Positions 21,055 through 30,251 of a stretch of 64,000 nt of DNA are shown piece by piece; position 1 is the stretch's first letter, and every line of letters begins with the position of its first letter. The notes below the pieces were generated by a model. That model was not told the DNA's origin, made no database searches, and worked only from the letters and a program-made list of their open reading frames with translations. This DNA is from CAVZVZ01 sp963778895 (GTDB lineage Bacteria; Actinomycetota; Acidimicrobiia; Acidimicrobiales; Acidimicrobilacustridaceae): the NCBI GenBank assembly GCA_963778895.1, contig CAVZVZ010000009.1:35485-99484 (forward strand). Direction: 5' to 3'. Position numbers and translations under genes: made by a program.

Positions 21055-21981
21055 TCAGAACGCCTCGCTGATGTTGATGATCGCGGGCCCGAGCACCACC
21101 ACGAACAGCGCGGGGAACACGCAGAACACCATCGGGATCAGCATCTTCACGGGCGCCTTCTGGGCCCGCTCCTGCGCGAGCTGACGACGCTTGATCCGCA
21201 TCTCCTCGGACTGGGCCCGAAGGACCCGACCGATCGACACACCGAAGGTGTCGGCCTGCAGGATGGCGAGCACGAAGGAGCGGACCTCCGGCACGTTGGT
21301 TCGCTGCTCGAGCGCACGCATCGCATCGGCGCGGCTTGCACCGGCGCGAACCTCACCCAACATCCGCGCGAACTCGTCGGACAGCGCGCCCGGGACCGAG
21401 GCCACGGTGCGGTCGAGGGCCTGCTCGAAACCGAGACCCGCCTCGACGCTGATCGTCAGCAGATCGAGCACGTCGGGCAACTGCACCTGCATGGCGTGCT
21501 GGCGCTCCTCGACGCGTCGGGACAACACGGCGTCGGGCCCGACGAGCAAGGCGAACGAGAGCAGCACGAAGGCGAGGAACTGGACGAGCCCTTCGAGATT
21601 GAAGGGGTTCCAGATGTACATCACGATGAAGATCACCGGGACGAGTGCCACCGTGATCACACGGATGGCCAGGAAGCGATCGACCGCGTCGGCGGTGCCG
21701 TTGCCCGAGAAGATGAACTTCTTGCGGACGTTGTCGACGTAGCCCACCGGCGTGAACCGTCGGCCGAGGCCCGTGAGCCCGCCGAGAACCGGTGCAACGG
21801 CGCGTTGCGAGAACGGTACGAGCAGTTCTTGGTCGCGCACGTTCTCGACTTCGTAGCCGTCGAGCTGGCGGAGCGAGCTGCGCACGACCGCCTTTTCGTT
21901 GAGCTGCGAGAGGATCGTGTACACGATCAACGCGATCGCTGCACCTAGCAGCAGACCGCCGAGAAGTAGAAGTCCGTCCAT
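21055..21981 (-). CDS. tadC: Tad secretion membrane protein TadC
   Basis: This is a 308-residue inner-membrane platform protein of Tad pilus assembly (T2SSF fold). An N-terminal helix (LLLLGGLLLGAAIALIVY) is followed by two central helices, the conserved cytoplasmic LPDVLDLLTISVEAGLGFEQAL, RAGASRADAMRALEQRT, ADTFGVSIGRVLRAQSEEMR and a final helix. The ATG at 21981 lies two bases after tadB. TadC pairs with TadB to couple the TadA ATPase to pilin extrusion. It is the last gene of the minus-strand Tad operon. Confidence 0.93.
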   Translation of the reverse strand: MDGLLLLGGLLLGAAIALIVYTILSQLNEKAVVRSSLRQLDGYEVENVRDQELLVPFSQRAVAPVLGGLTGLGRRFTPVGYVDNVRKKFIFSGNGTADAVDRFLAIRVITVALVPVIFIVMYIWNPFNLEGLVQFLAFVLLSFALLVGPDAVLSRRVEERQHAMQVQLPDVLDLLTISVEAGLGFEQALDRTVASVPGALSDEFARMLGEVRAGASRADAMRALEQRTNVPEVRSFVLAILQADTFGVSIGRVLRAQSEEMRIKRRQLAQERAQKAPVKMLIPMVFCVFPALFVVVLGPAIINISEAF

Positions 21982-21983
21982 AG

Positions 21984-23963
21984 TCAGATCTCGATATCGA
22001 TGATCTTCTTCATCCAGAAGAAGCCGACGGCCATTGCCACGAGTGCTACCCCGATCATGATGTTGCCTGCGGTGGTATCGAACAGCCGACCGACGTAGGC
22101 CGGGTTGATCACCCACATGGCGAAGCCCAGACCGATCGGTAGGAACCCGAGCACGATGGCGCTGACGCGCCCTTCAGCAGTGAGCGACCGGATGTCGCGA
22201 CGCAGTCGCTCGCGGGCGACCATCGTCTCGGCCACTGTGAGAAGGAGCTCGGACAAGTTGCCGCCGACCTCACGCTGGATGCGGATCGCCATGACCGCCC
22301 AACCGAAGTCCGGGCTGCCCATGCGCTCGGCCGTGCCGTCGAGTGCGTCCTCGAGCGGACGGCCGAGGCGAGCCTCGGTGACCACACGACGCAGCTCGGT
22401 GCCCATCGGGTCGGAGACCTCTTGGGACACGGCCTCGACGCCTTGCATGAGCGAGTAACCGGCGCGCAGCGTGCCCGAGAGCAGCTGCAGAGTGTCGGGC
22501 AGCTGGCCCATGAACACCGACCGCCGGCGACGGGCCATGAAGTTCACGACACCGATCGGCAGCAGCGCGGCCAGGATGCCGATGACGAGGCCACCGACGA
22601 TGCTGCCGGTGATGACCAGCGCCAGAATCGTGAGGACCACCACGGCGGCGGCGTAGAAGAACAGCGCCTCACCGGCTCGCAGCGGCAGATTGGCCCGCTC
22701 GAGAGCAGTCTCGGCCCGGCTCAGCAGCCCGCGATCGGCGGCGACCTGTTCGGTCATCTCGACGGCGCGCTGGATCAGTGCCGTCTTGGCCAGACCCGTA
22801 TCGGGGTCGTCGTCCTCGACGGCGCCTTCTTGGCCGTAGGGGTCGGCATAGGGCTGCAGCACGTTCGACAGCCGGTCGTCCTTCACGAAGACGAGCGTGA
22901 GCCCGTAGGCCAGCCCGGCGGCTGCTATCAGCACGAGGAGCACGGCGATGAGCAGACCGAGTCCGCTCTGGAGGAAGCCGATGCCACCCGACGAGGTGCT
23001 GACCGCGGTGTGCAGGGCCTCGCCGCCGGTGACGACGCTGCCGATCGCGATCTGGACGGTGTCGCTGGCGTCGCCGACCGTGAGCTTGAGCTCGGCCGCT
23101 TGGCCCGACTGCAACCCGGAGTCGTACGTGGTCAGGAACTGACCGTTGTCGACCGTGCCGGTGAGCGTGCGGACGGTCTCACCCATACCCGGGCCGTCGG
23201 CCGAGGTGACGAGCTGACCACCGTTGTCGTTCACGAGCGACGAGATGCCGGCGTCCTTGCTGCCGGCCCCGGTGTAGATGCCGGCGAAGACGGCAGCCGA
23301 CGCGGTGGCGACGGCGCCCCGTCCAGCCGCGGCATCGCCGCCGCTGGCGTTGTCGGACTGACCGGCGAAGACGAACAAGTTCGCTTGGCCGCTCTCGTCC
23401 GAGAGACCGTTGCCGGCCTGTCGGATGGCCGACCACAGTGCGGTCGACTTCTTGGCGTCCTCGGTGTTCGCCGGTGCGACCTTGTCGATGCCGGCGATGG
23501 CGCGATTGATGTCGCTCGTGAAGTCCTGGAGCTGCTCGCCGGACTGGCCGGCGGAGTAGACCGCGAACTTGCGCGCGGTGCGCTCGGAGGCGTTCAAGCC
23601 CCGCAACCACTGCTTGGCCTCGTCCTTGGCGGCGGCGAGCGCACCCGACGAGTCCATCGGCTCCGACACGTCGAACACGAAGGCCACGGCCATCGGCGTG
23701 CTGTCGGGCAGAGGCAGGGGCGCCGAGGCCTGAACCTGCTTGCCGTTCTGCGTCAGTGTCATGTTCGAGACATCGCCGGCGGTGGACACGAAGCCCACGG
23801 CGGTCGACGCCGGGTTGGTGGCGTCTACGGCGCGCACGAACACGTCCGGCTCGTTGGACGAACCGGCCCGCGCCGTGCCGCCGAGCAGCACCGTGATGCA
23901 GAGCGCGACGATCGAGATCGCCCACACCGCTCGCGAGGTGGCATGCAGCCGTGTTCGACGCAC
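21984..23963 (-). CDS. tadB: TadB fused to an exported VWA-like domain
   Basis: This is a 659-residue protein, about twice the usual TadB length. Residues 1-32 form a signal peptide. Residues 37-320 are a predicted extracellular region containing a von Willebrand A-like fold (VAFVFDVSEPMDSSGALA at 93-110, LFVFAGQSD). The MIDAS motif is DVSEP rather than DxSxS, so metal binding may be lost. A helix at 329-360 returns to the cytoplasm. The T2SSF domain follows (LPDTLQLLSGTLRAGYSLMQ, QREVGGNLSELLLTVAETM) with its terminal helices. The GTG start overlaps the tadA stop by one base. The fusion would join the pilus platform to an external sensing or adhesion module. Confidence 0.9.
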   Translation of the reverse strand: MRRTRLHATSRAVWAISIVALCITVLLGGTARAGSSNEPDVFVRAVDATNPASTAVGFVSTAGDVSNMTLTQNGKQVQASAPLPLPDSTPMAVAFVFDVSEPMDSSGALAAAKDEAKQWLRGLNASERTARKFAVYSAGQSGEQLQDFTSDINRAIAGIDKVAPANTEDAKKSTALWSAIRQAGNGLSDESGQANLFVFAGQSDNASGGDAAAGRGAVATASAAVFAGIYTGAGSKDAGISSLVNDNGGQLVTSADGPGMGETVRTLTGTVDNGQFLTTYDSGLQSGQAAELKLTVGDASDTVQIAIGSVVTGGEALHTAVSTSSGGIGFLQSGLGLLIAVLLVLIAAAGLAYGLTLVFVKDDRLSNVLQPYADPYGQEGAVEDDDPDTGLAKTALIQRAVEMTEQVAADRGLLSRAETALERANLPLRAGEALFFYAAAVVVLTILALVITGSIVGGLVIGILAALLPIGVVNFMARRRRSVFMGQLPDTLQLLSGTLRAGYSLMQGVEAVSQEVSDPMGTELRRVVTEARLGRPLEDALDGTAERMGSPDFGWAVMAIRIQREVGGNLSELLLTVAETMVARERLRRDIRSLTAEGRVSAIVLGFLPIGLGFAMWVINPAYVGRLFDTTAGNIMIGVALVAMAVGFFWMKKIIDIEI

Positions 23964-25321
23964 TAGCGGTTGACCGCCTTTCGGGCGAAGCCCTCTGGCG
24001 TGAACACTTCTTGACCAAGGCGGATACCGAGATCGGCGAGCTTCTCGGCGAACTTCGGGCGCACACCGGTGGCCTTCAGATGACCCTTGAAGCGGCCGTG
24101 CTCGTCGACACCCATGCCGAAGTCGAAGAGGAAGATGTCCTGCAGGGTGATGACGTCACCCTCCATGCCCTGCACCTCGGTGATGTGGGTGATGCGGCGG
24201 GTGCCGTCCCGCAAGCGAGTGAGGTGGACGATGACGTCGAGCGCGGAGGCCATCTGCTCCCGGATGGCCCGCACGGGCAGGTCGAAGCCCGCCATGAGGA
24301 CCAGGGTCTCGAGCCGGGCCAGCGTGTCACGCGGGCTGTTCGAGTGGACGGTCGTGATGGAGCCGTCGTGGCCGGTGTTCATGGCCTGGAGCATGTCGAG
24401 GGCCTCGCCACCGCGGCACTCGCCGACGACCACACGGTCGGGGCGCATGCGCAGGCAGTTCTTGACGAGGTCGCGAATGGTGACCTCGCCCCGGCCTTCG
24501 ATGTTCGGCGGGCGGGCCTCCATGCTCAGGACGTGGTCCTGGTGCATCTGGAGCTCTTTGGCGTCCTCCACCGTGACGATGCGCTCGTCGGAAGGGATGA
24601 ACGACGACAGCACGTTCAGCGTCGTCGTCTTACCGGTGCCGGTACCACCGGAGACCACGGCGTTCAGCCGGCCGACGACACAGGCCTGGAGGAAGCGAGC
24701 CGCATGGGCGTTCAGCGTGCCGTAGCGGATCAGGTCATCGACCTGGAGCTTCTCTTTGGCGAACTTCCGGATGGTGAGGAACGGGCCACCGATCGCGAGC
24801 GGGTGGATGACCGCGTTCACGCGTGATCCGTCGGGCAGGCGGGCGTCGCAGAGGGGGTTGGCCTCGTCGATGCGGCGTCCGACCTCGCCGACGATCTTGT
24901 CGATGATGCGGCGCAGGTGCGTCTCGTCGACGAAGCTGGCGCTCGTCTTCTCGAGCTTGCCGGCGCGCTCGATGTACACATCGGCGGGGCCGTTGCACAT
25001 CACTTCGCTGATCTCGTCTTCCTTCAGCAACCGGTCGATCGGCCCGTAACCGAGGATGTCATCGGAGACGTCCTGGATGAGTTGGGCCTTGTCGGCCGCC
25101 GACAGCGGCGCGCGCTCCTGCGCGAGGGCCGCGTGGAGCTGATCGTTGACCCGTCGGCGGAGATCGTCCTCCGACAGTCGCTTGTCGTAGAGGATCGGCC
25201 CGAGCTCATCGATGAGCTGGTGATGGATCTTCTGCCGTAGTTCGTCGAGCACAGGGTCGCGACGCTTCGCGCCGGTCGCCGGAGCCGCCTGTACATCGTG
25301 GAGACGCTTGTAGAGCGACAC
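23963..25321 (-). CDS. tadA: Tad pilus assembly ATPase TadA/CpaF
   Basis: This is a 452-residue secretion ATPase. The N-terminal domain has IDRLLKEDEISEVMCNGP. The nucleotide domain has SGGTGTGKTTTLNVLSS (Walker A), VTVEDAKELQ (Asp box), NCLRMRPDRVVVGECRGGEA (Walker B) and TTVHSNSPRDTLARLE (His box). It powers Flp pilus extension, and as the only ATPase here probably retraction too. The GTG at 25321 starts VSLYKRLHD. It overlaps tadB by one base, and 49 bases separate it from tadZ upstream, so the operon is cpaB-tadZ-tadA-tadB-tadC. Confidence 0.96.
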   Translation of the reverse strand: MSLYKRLHDVQAAPATGAKRRDPVLDELRQKIHHQLIDELGPILYDKRLSEDDLRRRVNDQLHAALAQERAPLSAADKAQLIQDVSDDILGYGPIDRLLKEDEISEVMCNGPADVYIERAGKLEKTSASFVDETHLRRIIDKIVGEVGRRIDEANPLCDARLPDGSRVNAVIHPLAIGGPFLTIRKFAKEKLQVDDLIRYGTLNAHAARFLQACVVGRLNAVVSGGTGTGKTTTLNVLSSFIPSDERIVTVEDAKELQMHQDHVLSMEARPPNIEGRGEVTIRDLVKNCLRMRPDRVVVGECRGGEALDMLQAMNTGHDGSITTVHSNSPRDTLARLETLVLMAGFDLPVRAIREQMASALDVIVHLTRLRDGTRRITHITEVQGMEGDVITLQDIFLFDFGMGVDEHGRFKGHLKATGVRPKFAEKLADLGIRLGQEVFTPEGFARKAVNR

Positions 25322-25370
25322 TGCTACTCCTCACCCCTGGGGAAATCCTCGCCCCCGCACATTGGTAGAC

Positions 25371-26609
25371 CTACCTGCGCTTCTTCTTGGCTGCCTCTGG
25401 TTCGAACAGGTCGGCCAGCTGTTCGAGTGACCTCGACACCGGGGCCTTCCTGTCCGAGAGCACCACCGGCTCTCCCTTGTTCACGGCTTGCGGCACGACG
25501 ACGTCGCTCGGAATGAGCGCCTCGGCCTGGATGCCGAGCGTGCGCTCGACCTCGCCGACGTCGAGCTTCACCTTCGAGTTCGCCCGGTTGAGAACGAGCT
25601 TGAGCTTCTCCATCGGCGTGTTCAGCAGACGCAAGGTCTGCAGCCCGATCTTGACGTTCTTGATGTTCGGGATGTCCATCCCTGCGACCAACAGGACGTC
25701 GTCGCTGATCTCGATGAGACCGAGCACGACGTCGTTGAAGTACGCCGGCGTATCGACGATGACGTACGAGCAGAACCGCCGCAGCATCTCGACGATCTGG
25801 GTCATCTCCGCCGCGCCGATCTGATCGGCGAACGCGGGCTCGAGCGGTGCCGGCAGCACGAGCAGACCCGACGGGGTGTGCTCCGCGAGCAGGCTCCGCA
25901 AGAACGGCGTGTCCAGACGATCGAGCGCGCTCACCGCGTCGACGACGGTGTGAGCAGGCGAGAGCTTGAGCATGACGGCGATGTCGCCGAACTGCAGGTC
26001 GGCGTCGACCAGCACGACCGGCTTCTCCGACCGCTGGGCCAGCACGACCGCCAAGTTGGTGGCGATCACCGACTTGCCGGCGCCACCTTTGGTCGAGAAC
26101 ACGGTGATGACGCGAGCGAGCTCACCGTCGACACCTTCTTCAATGCTGCCCGGTGACGTTGGTGCCGGCGCCGACACCACCAGGCTCGTCGCGGCCCGCT
26201 GGACCGCTTCGGCCAGCTCGCGGGACTCGACGGGCGCTTCGAGCACGTCCTTCACGCCGGCGCGCAGCGCCTCACGCATCAGATCGGTGGTCAACCCGTT
26301 GGCGACCATGATGGCGCCCACCTCGCGGCGGGCCCCGAGCAGCTGCTCCGCCGCCGTCAGCTCCGGGCTCGACGCGAACGACGGGCCCAGAACAACGACC
26401 ACGGGTTGCCCCGTGAGCCGAGACGACAGCTCATGGATCGACGGGAACGGCGTGGCGCCTTGGCCGAGTTGCATCGCCAGGCGCGAACGCGCGGCCTGAT
26501 CTGCATCGACGACCGCAACCGCGACCTGGGGGGCTCCCCCGCCGCTCGCTGCGCCCGCGCCCGGGCGGGGCATGGCCTCGCCCGGGTTGCCGCTGAAAGG
26601 GCTGGTCAC
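25371..26609 (-). CDS. cpaE: Pilus localisation ATPase TadZ/CpaE
   Basis: This is a 412-residue MinD/ParA-family protein. A receiver-like N-terminal domain (VAVAVVDADQAARSRLAMQL to about residue 150) lacks a clear phospho-acceptor. The ATPase domain has the deviant Walker A FSTKGGAGKSVIATNLA and VVLVDADLQFGD. It ends in a lysine-rich tail. The GTG at 26609 overlaps the cpaB stop (GTGA); the longer upstream frame overlaps cpaB and is rejected. TadZ places the Tad apparatus in the cell. Confidence 0.92.
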   Translation of the reverse strand: MTSPFSGNPGEAMPRPGAGAASGGGAPQVAVAVVDADQAARSRLAMQLGQGATPFPSIHELSSRLTGQPVVVVLGPSFASSPELTAAEQLLGARREVGAIMVANGLTTDLMREALRAGVKDVLEAPVESRELAEAVQRAATSLVVSAPAPTSPGSIEEGVDGELARVITVFSTKGGAGKSVIATNLAVVLAQRSEKPVVLVDADLQFGDIAVMLKLSPAHTVVDAVSALDRLDTPFLRSLLAEHTPSGLLVLPAPLEPAFADQIGAAEMTQIVEMLRRFCSYVIVDTPAYFNDVVLGLIEISDDVLLVAGMDIPNIKNVKIGLQTLRLLNTPMEKLKLVLNRANSKVKLDVGEVERTLGIQAEALIPSDVVVPQAVNKGEPVVLSDRKAPVSRSLEQLADLFEPEAAKKKRR

Positions 26610-27469
26610 TTCTGTGCACCGCCGGGGCCATAAGGCGTCAGCTGGGCCGGATCCTCGCCGGGCAGCAGCGTCGTGTTGGCATCGAGGGGCGGAAGCTCGC
26701 GGGGCGAGTAGTCCTCGGCGACCAGCGAGAGGTACATCCCACCGCTGTTCTGGGCCGTGGCCAGCCACTGCACCGCGGACGGCGGCACGTTGAACGTAAG
26801 GACACCGCTGTTCCCGGTGTTCGTGGTCGACCCGTCCGACGAGGTGGTGCTCACCTGCTCACCGGCGGACAACTCGGGTTGGTCGCCGATCGCCAGGATG
26901 TGAACCTCCTGGAAGAGGTAACGCGCCATCGTCGGGAGGTAGCAGGACACCGGGATCGAACGTTGGTCCGCACCCGAGCACACGCTGTCGCTCGTGGGCT
27001 TCACGGTGTTGAACACCATGATGTTGACCTCGTCACCCGGGACCAGGAACCCGCCGACCGCACGGACGCTGTCGACCGAGACGCTGACCGCCTGCTGCTC
27101 CGGATCCTTCAAACGAGCCCGGAAGCTGATCTGCGTCGACGCCGGGTCGACGAACATGTCCTTCACGATCACGGTGTTCTGGGGGATGTCGAACAGCGCC
27201 ACCTTCTTCTGGATCTCGTCCGTGGTGGTGATCGCCGTCGTGGGCTTGAACTCCTGCGGGATCTTCGAGGAGGCGATGGACCCATCGGCCACCGCCGTCT
27301 CGCCGGGGGTACCCCGGACGATGTCCGCCTTGGCGGCGAACACGTCGACCCGTTTGGCGTTGTCGTTGGCTCGGTCCTCGATGCCCCTCACATAATTGAA
27401 GAGCAGCAGGGCAGCGATCACGCCTACTGCGATCGCCCCGAGCAGGATCAGCGTTCTGCGTGAACTCAC
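26606..27469 (-). CDS. cpaB: Flp pilus assembly protein CpaB/RcpC
   Basis: These 287 residues open with a short basic segment (SSRRTL) and a membrane helix LILLGAIAVGVIAALLLFN. A SAF domain follows (VFAAKADIVRGTPGE to FVDPASTQISFRARL), then a RcpC-type domain (VSVSVDSVRAVGGFLVPGDEVNIMV) and a serine/threonine-rich loop. The GTG at 27469 is preferred because AGAGG lies just upstream and a longer frame would add an unrelated cysteine-rich leader. It is first in the Tad operon. CpaB acts in the envelope, perhaps contacting peptidoglycan. Confidence 0.9.
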   Translation of the reverse strand: MSSRRTLILLGAIAVGVIAALLLFNYVRGIEDRANDNAKRVDVFAAKADIVRGTPGETAVADGSIASSKIPQEFKPTTAITTTDEIQKKVALFDIPQNTVIVKDMFVDPASTQISFRARLKDPEQQAVSVSVDSVRAVGGFLVPGDEVNIMVFNTVKPTSDSVCSGADQRSIPVSCYLPTMARYLFQEVHILAIGDQPELSAGEQVSTTSSDGSTTNTGNSGVLTFNVPPSAVQWLATAQNSGGMYLSLVAEDYSPRELPPLDANTTLLPGEDPAQLTPYGPGGAQK

Positions 27470-27539
27470 TCCGACCTCTATTCCTCGCTCATCGGGCCCA
27501 CCGAGCCCCCGACCTGCTTGCCGGCAACTTTGGCAAACC

Positions 27540-27561
27540 GGATTCCCCAGATTGGGAATCC
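27540..27561. promoter_or_regulatory. Perfect inverted repeat upstream of the Tad operon
   Basis: GGATTCCC and GGGAATCC, eight bases each, are separated by six bases (CAGATT). The repeat lies 71 bases upstream of the cpaB start and 188 bases after rpsA, in a locally AT-richer stretch. There is no T-run on either strand, which argues against a terminator. It has the size of a dimeric repressor or activator site, so it is a candidate operator for pilus expression. Confidence 0.45.
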
Positions 27562-27748
27562 ACTCGTGCAAAGCACTTTCGGCCGATTACCCCGCTCGGA
27601 TTAGGGAGAAATACCCACTTTTCGTTTCCCGGCCGCTCATCTGCCCTAGATCGGCTATTTCGGGGGGCGACGATACCTGTGGGCGCGCTTCAGAGCGCGG
27701 ACCGGGCGCGAGAGAACGTTGAAATTGGAACGTTTGTCGGCTGGGAGG

Positions 27749-29281
27749 TCAGGCCGGAGGGGTGGCGTCGCCCTCGGCGGCCGGGGGTTCCGGGCTCACC
27801 TCAGGCGTCTCACCAGCAACATCAGCCTCATTGGCCGCTTCTGGCACACCAGCAACATCAGCCTCAGCAGCACCAGGTTCGGCGGGCTCGGCGGGCTCGG
27901 CCGGGGTCTCGGGCGCCGCAGTTTCGGTGCCTTCGAGGTACTCGGGCCAGGCCTGCTCGGGCTCGCCGTCGGTGGTCGGGCCGATGTAGTTGCCTTCTTC
28001 GTCGTAGGCGTGCTCGCCGAAATGTTCTTGGTACTCGGCCGCCACCACGCCGCCTTCGGCGGCCTGCTTGATCGAGAGGCTGATCCGGCGGCGCTGGAGG
28101 TCGAGGTCGATGATCTTGACCCACAGCTCCTCGCCCGGGGTGACGACCTGCTCGGGCAGATCGACGTGGTGCGCCGACATCTCCGAGATGTGCACCAGAC
28201 CCTCGATACCGTCTCCGACCTGCACGAACGCACCGAACGGGACGAGCTTGGTGACCCGGCCGTACACGAGCTCGCCCACCCGGTGATTGGTGGCGAACTC
28301 CTGCCACGGATCCTGCTGGGTGGCCTTCAGCGAGAGGCTGATGCGCTCCCGATCCAGATCGACGTCGAGCACCTGCACCTCGACCTCGTCGCCCACCTGG
28401 ACGACCGAGCCGGGGTGGTCGACGTGCTTCCACGACAGCTCCGACACGTGGATGAGCCCGTCCATGCCGCCGAGATCCACGAAGGCGCCGAAGTTCACGA
28501 CCGACGACACCACGCCCTTGCGGACCTCGCCGGGCTTCAGGTTGTGGAGGAAGTCCTCGCGCTGTTCCTTCTGGGTCTCCTCGAGCCAAGCCCGGCGCGA
28601 CAGCACGACGTTGTTGCGGTTCTTGTCGAGCTCGATGATCTTGGCTTCGAGGCTGCGGCCGACGTAAGGCTGCAGGTCACGGACCCGGCGCAGCTCGACG
28701 AGCGATGCCGGCAGGAAGCCCCGCAGGCCGATGTCGATGATCAGGCCGCCCTTGACGACCTCGATGACCGGGCCGCTGACGACGCCGTCCTCTTCCTTGA
28801 TCTTCTCGATGTTCCCCCACGCCCGCTCGTACTGCGCTCGCTTCTTGGAGAGCACCAGCCGGCCCTCTTTGTCCTCTTTCTGCAGGACGAGGGCCTCGAT
28901 CTTGTCCCCGAGCGCCACGATCTCGTTCGGGTCGACGTCGTTGCGGATCGACAGCTCGCGGGCCGGGATCACGCCCTCGGACTTGTACCCGATGTCGAGG
29001 AGCACCTCGTCCCGGTCGACCTTGACGACCGTGCCTTCGACGATCTGGCCGTCTTCGACGTCGACCATCGTCTGGGTGTAGGCGTCGTCGAGCGACATCC
29101 CGCCCAAGTCGTTCTCGACCACGGTCCGGGGTACGTAACGGCCCTGCTCGTCGAAGGTGCCCATCCCGGACTCGGACGGCCCAGAAGCGGACGGCCCGCG
29201 GCCAGGCGCCTCCGCTGCGGTGGGGGTGGGCTCGGCGCTCTCGGGGGCGCTGATCTCAGAGGGGCTCGGTTGGTCGGACAC
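27749..29281 (-). CDS. rpsA: 30S ribosomal protein S1
   Basis: This 510-residue protein has four S1 RNA-binding repeats: GQIVEGTVVKVDRDEVLLDIG, GPVIEVVKGGLIIDIGLRG, GVVSSVVNFGAFVDLGGMDG and GRVTKLVPFGAFVQVGDGIEG, each ending in an IHVSEL-type strand where conserved. Actinobacterial S1 has this shorter four-repeat form. The N-terminus (about 45 residues) and the C-terminus (about 85 residues) are low-complexity, rich in Pro, Glu, Ala and Thr, and the tail carries a duplicated EADVAG unit. The start is GTG 29281. S1 recruits mRNAs to the ribosome. Confidence 0.95.
   Translation of the reverse strand: MSDQPSPSEISAPESAEPTPTAAEAPGRGPSASGPSESGMGTFDEQGRYVPRTVVENDLGGMSLDDAYTQTMVDVEDGQIVEGTVVKVDRDEVLLDIGYKSEGVIPARELSIRNDVDPNEIVALGDKIEALVLQKEDKEGRLVLSKKRAQYERAWGNIEKIKEEDGVVSGPVIEVVKGGLIIDIGLRGFLPASLVELRRVRDLQPYVGRSLEAKIIELDKNRNNVVLSRRAWLEETQKEQREDFLHNLKPGEVRKGVVSSVVNFGAFVDLGGMDGLIHVSELSWKHVDHPGSVVQVGDEVEVQVLDVDLDRERISLSLKATQQDPWQEFATNHRVGELVYGRVTKLVPFGAFVQVGDGIEGLVHISEMSAHHVDLPEQVVTPGEELWVKIIDLDLQRRRISLSIKQAAEGGVVAAEYQEHFGEHAYDEEGNYIGPTTDGEPEQAWPEYLEGTETAAPETPAEPAEPAEPGAAEADVAGVPEAANEADVAGETPEVSPEPPAAEGDATPPA
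27811..27866 (-). repeat. 20-bp direct repeat in the rpsA tail
   Basis: The 20 bases at 27811-27830 recur exactly at 27847-27866, 36 bases (12 codons) apart and in frame. They encode the repeated EADVAG element in the acidic, proline-rich C-terminal extension of S1. The in-frame period suggests slippage expansion of a disordered tail. Confidence 0.8.
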
Positions 29282-29449
29282 GGTCGGGTTCTCGCTTCGG
29301 ACGGGGGGTTGGTCGGATAGGGGTCGTCGAATGAATCAAGGTGCCGCGCAAGCAATCGACGATCGCTGTCGCTCGAGGGCTGCGCAGCCGCGGCGCGCGA
29401 AACCGCGCATACCGGCGGGGAACACTAGCACCGGGAACGGTTTCGTCCT

Positions 29450-30223
29450 CTAGCCGCGTGCGGTTGCCGGGGGGATCAGGGGCCGTCGGGCGACGAGCAA
29501 GAACTCCGGGTGGTCGAGATCGGGGGCGTCGGTGGCATAGCTGCCGGGCGTGACCGCCCAGAGCTGCTCGACCTCGAGCCCGCATTGGACGGCGAGCAGC
29601 CGGAGCTCGCGGGGCGTGAAGCAGCTCGTCCACAACTCGACGTCGAGCTCGTCACCTGCTTCGGACCGCACCGTGGTCTGCTCGCGGTTCACGCCTCGGG
29701 CGGCATCGAAGGAGTCGTGTTCCTCGAGGAATCGCACCATGAAGTAGGCGGAGAACGCCGAGACCGCGACGGCGCCGCCGGGCCGGACCGCCTGCGCCAT
29801 CGCCGCGAGTACCTCGCCGTCAGGATCGACGATCGACGAGCCGGCGTCGGTGCCCGGTCCTGCGCCCACGAGGCCGAACGCGCCCTGACACAGCGAGATG
29901 GCGGCATCGAACTCGGCGTCGAAGGTGAGCCGGCGCGCGTCCATGCGTTCGAACGTGACCCCCGGGGGCGCGTCGGCCGTCGCCAGGTCGATGAATCGCT
30001 GCGAGATGTCGACGCCGTGCACGGTGATGCCGAGCCGGCCCATCTCGTAGGCGTGGCGACCGGGCCCGCACCCCACATCGAGCACGCGGTCGCCGGGCCG
30101 CAGCCCGAGCGCGCCCGCGAGGAACTCGACTTCGTTCGTGGTGCCCTTGGTGAACGAGTACCGCAGGTAGGCCGAGCCGAGATGATCGGCCACCGGCTCG
30201 AACCAATGATCAGCCTCGGTCAT
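29450..30223 (-). CDS. Class I SAM-dependent methyltransferase
   Basis: This 257-residue protein has motif I VLDVGCGPGRHAYEMGRLG, the acidic strand VHGVDISQRFIDLA, motif II-like FDAAISLCQGAFGL and motif III VRPGGAVAVSAFSAY. The overall pattern resembles small-molecule methyltransferases of the Methyltransf_25 type. The ATG is at 30223. The next gene upstream on the same strand is a small membrane protein 28 bases away, so the two may share a transcript with polA. The substrate is unknown. Confidence 0.88.
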   Translation of the reverse strand: MTEADHWFEPVADHLGSAYLRYSFTKGTTNEVEFLAGALGLRPGDRVLDVGCGPGRHAYEMGRLGITVHGVDISQRFIDLATADAPPGVTFERMDARRLTFDAEFDAAISLCQGAFGLVGAGPGTDAGSSIVDPDGEVLAAMAQAVRPGGAVAVSAFSAYFMVRFLEEHDSFDAARGVNREQTTVRSEAGDELDVELWTSCFTPRELRLLAVQCGLEVEQLWAVTPGSYATDAPDLDHPEFLLVARRPLIPPATARG

Positions 30224-30251
30224 GGGACGACCGACGCGACCGGTGCCTTCT

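Noticed and set aside
22422..23966. 514-codon plus-strand frame opposite tadB
   Set aside because: Antisense to well-defined TadB and VWA-like domains, with no motif and no ribosome site.
27684..27699. Small hairpin CGCGCT-TCAG-AGCGCG after rpsA
   Set aside because: Only six pairs and no T-run; common by chance at this GC content.
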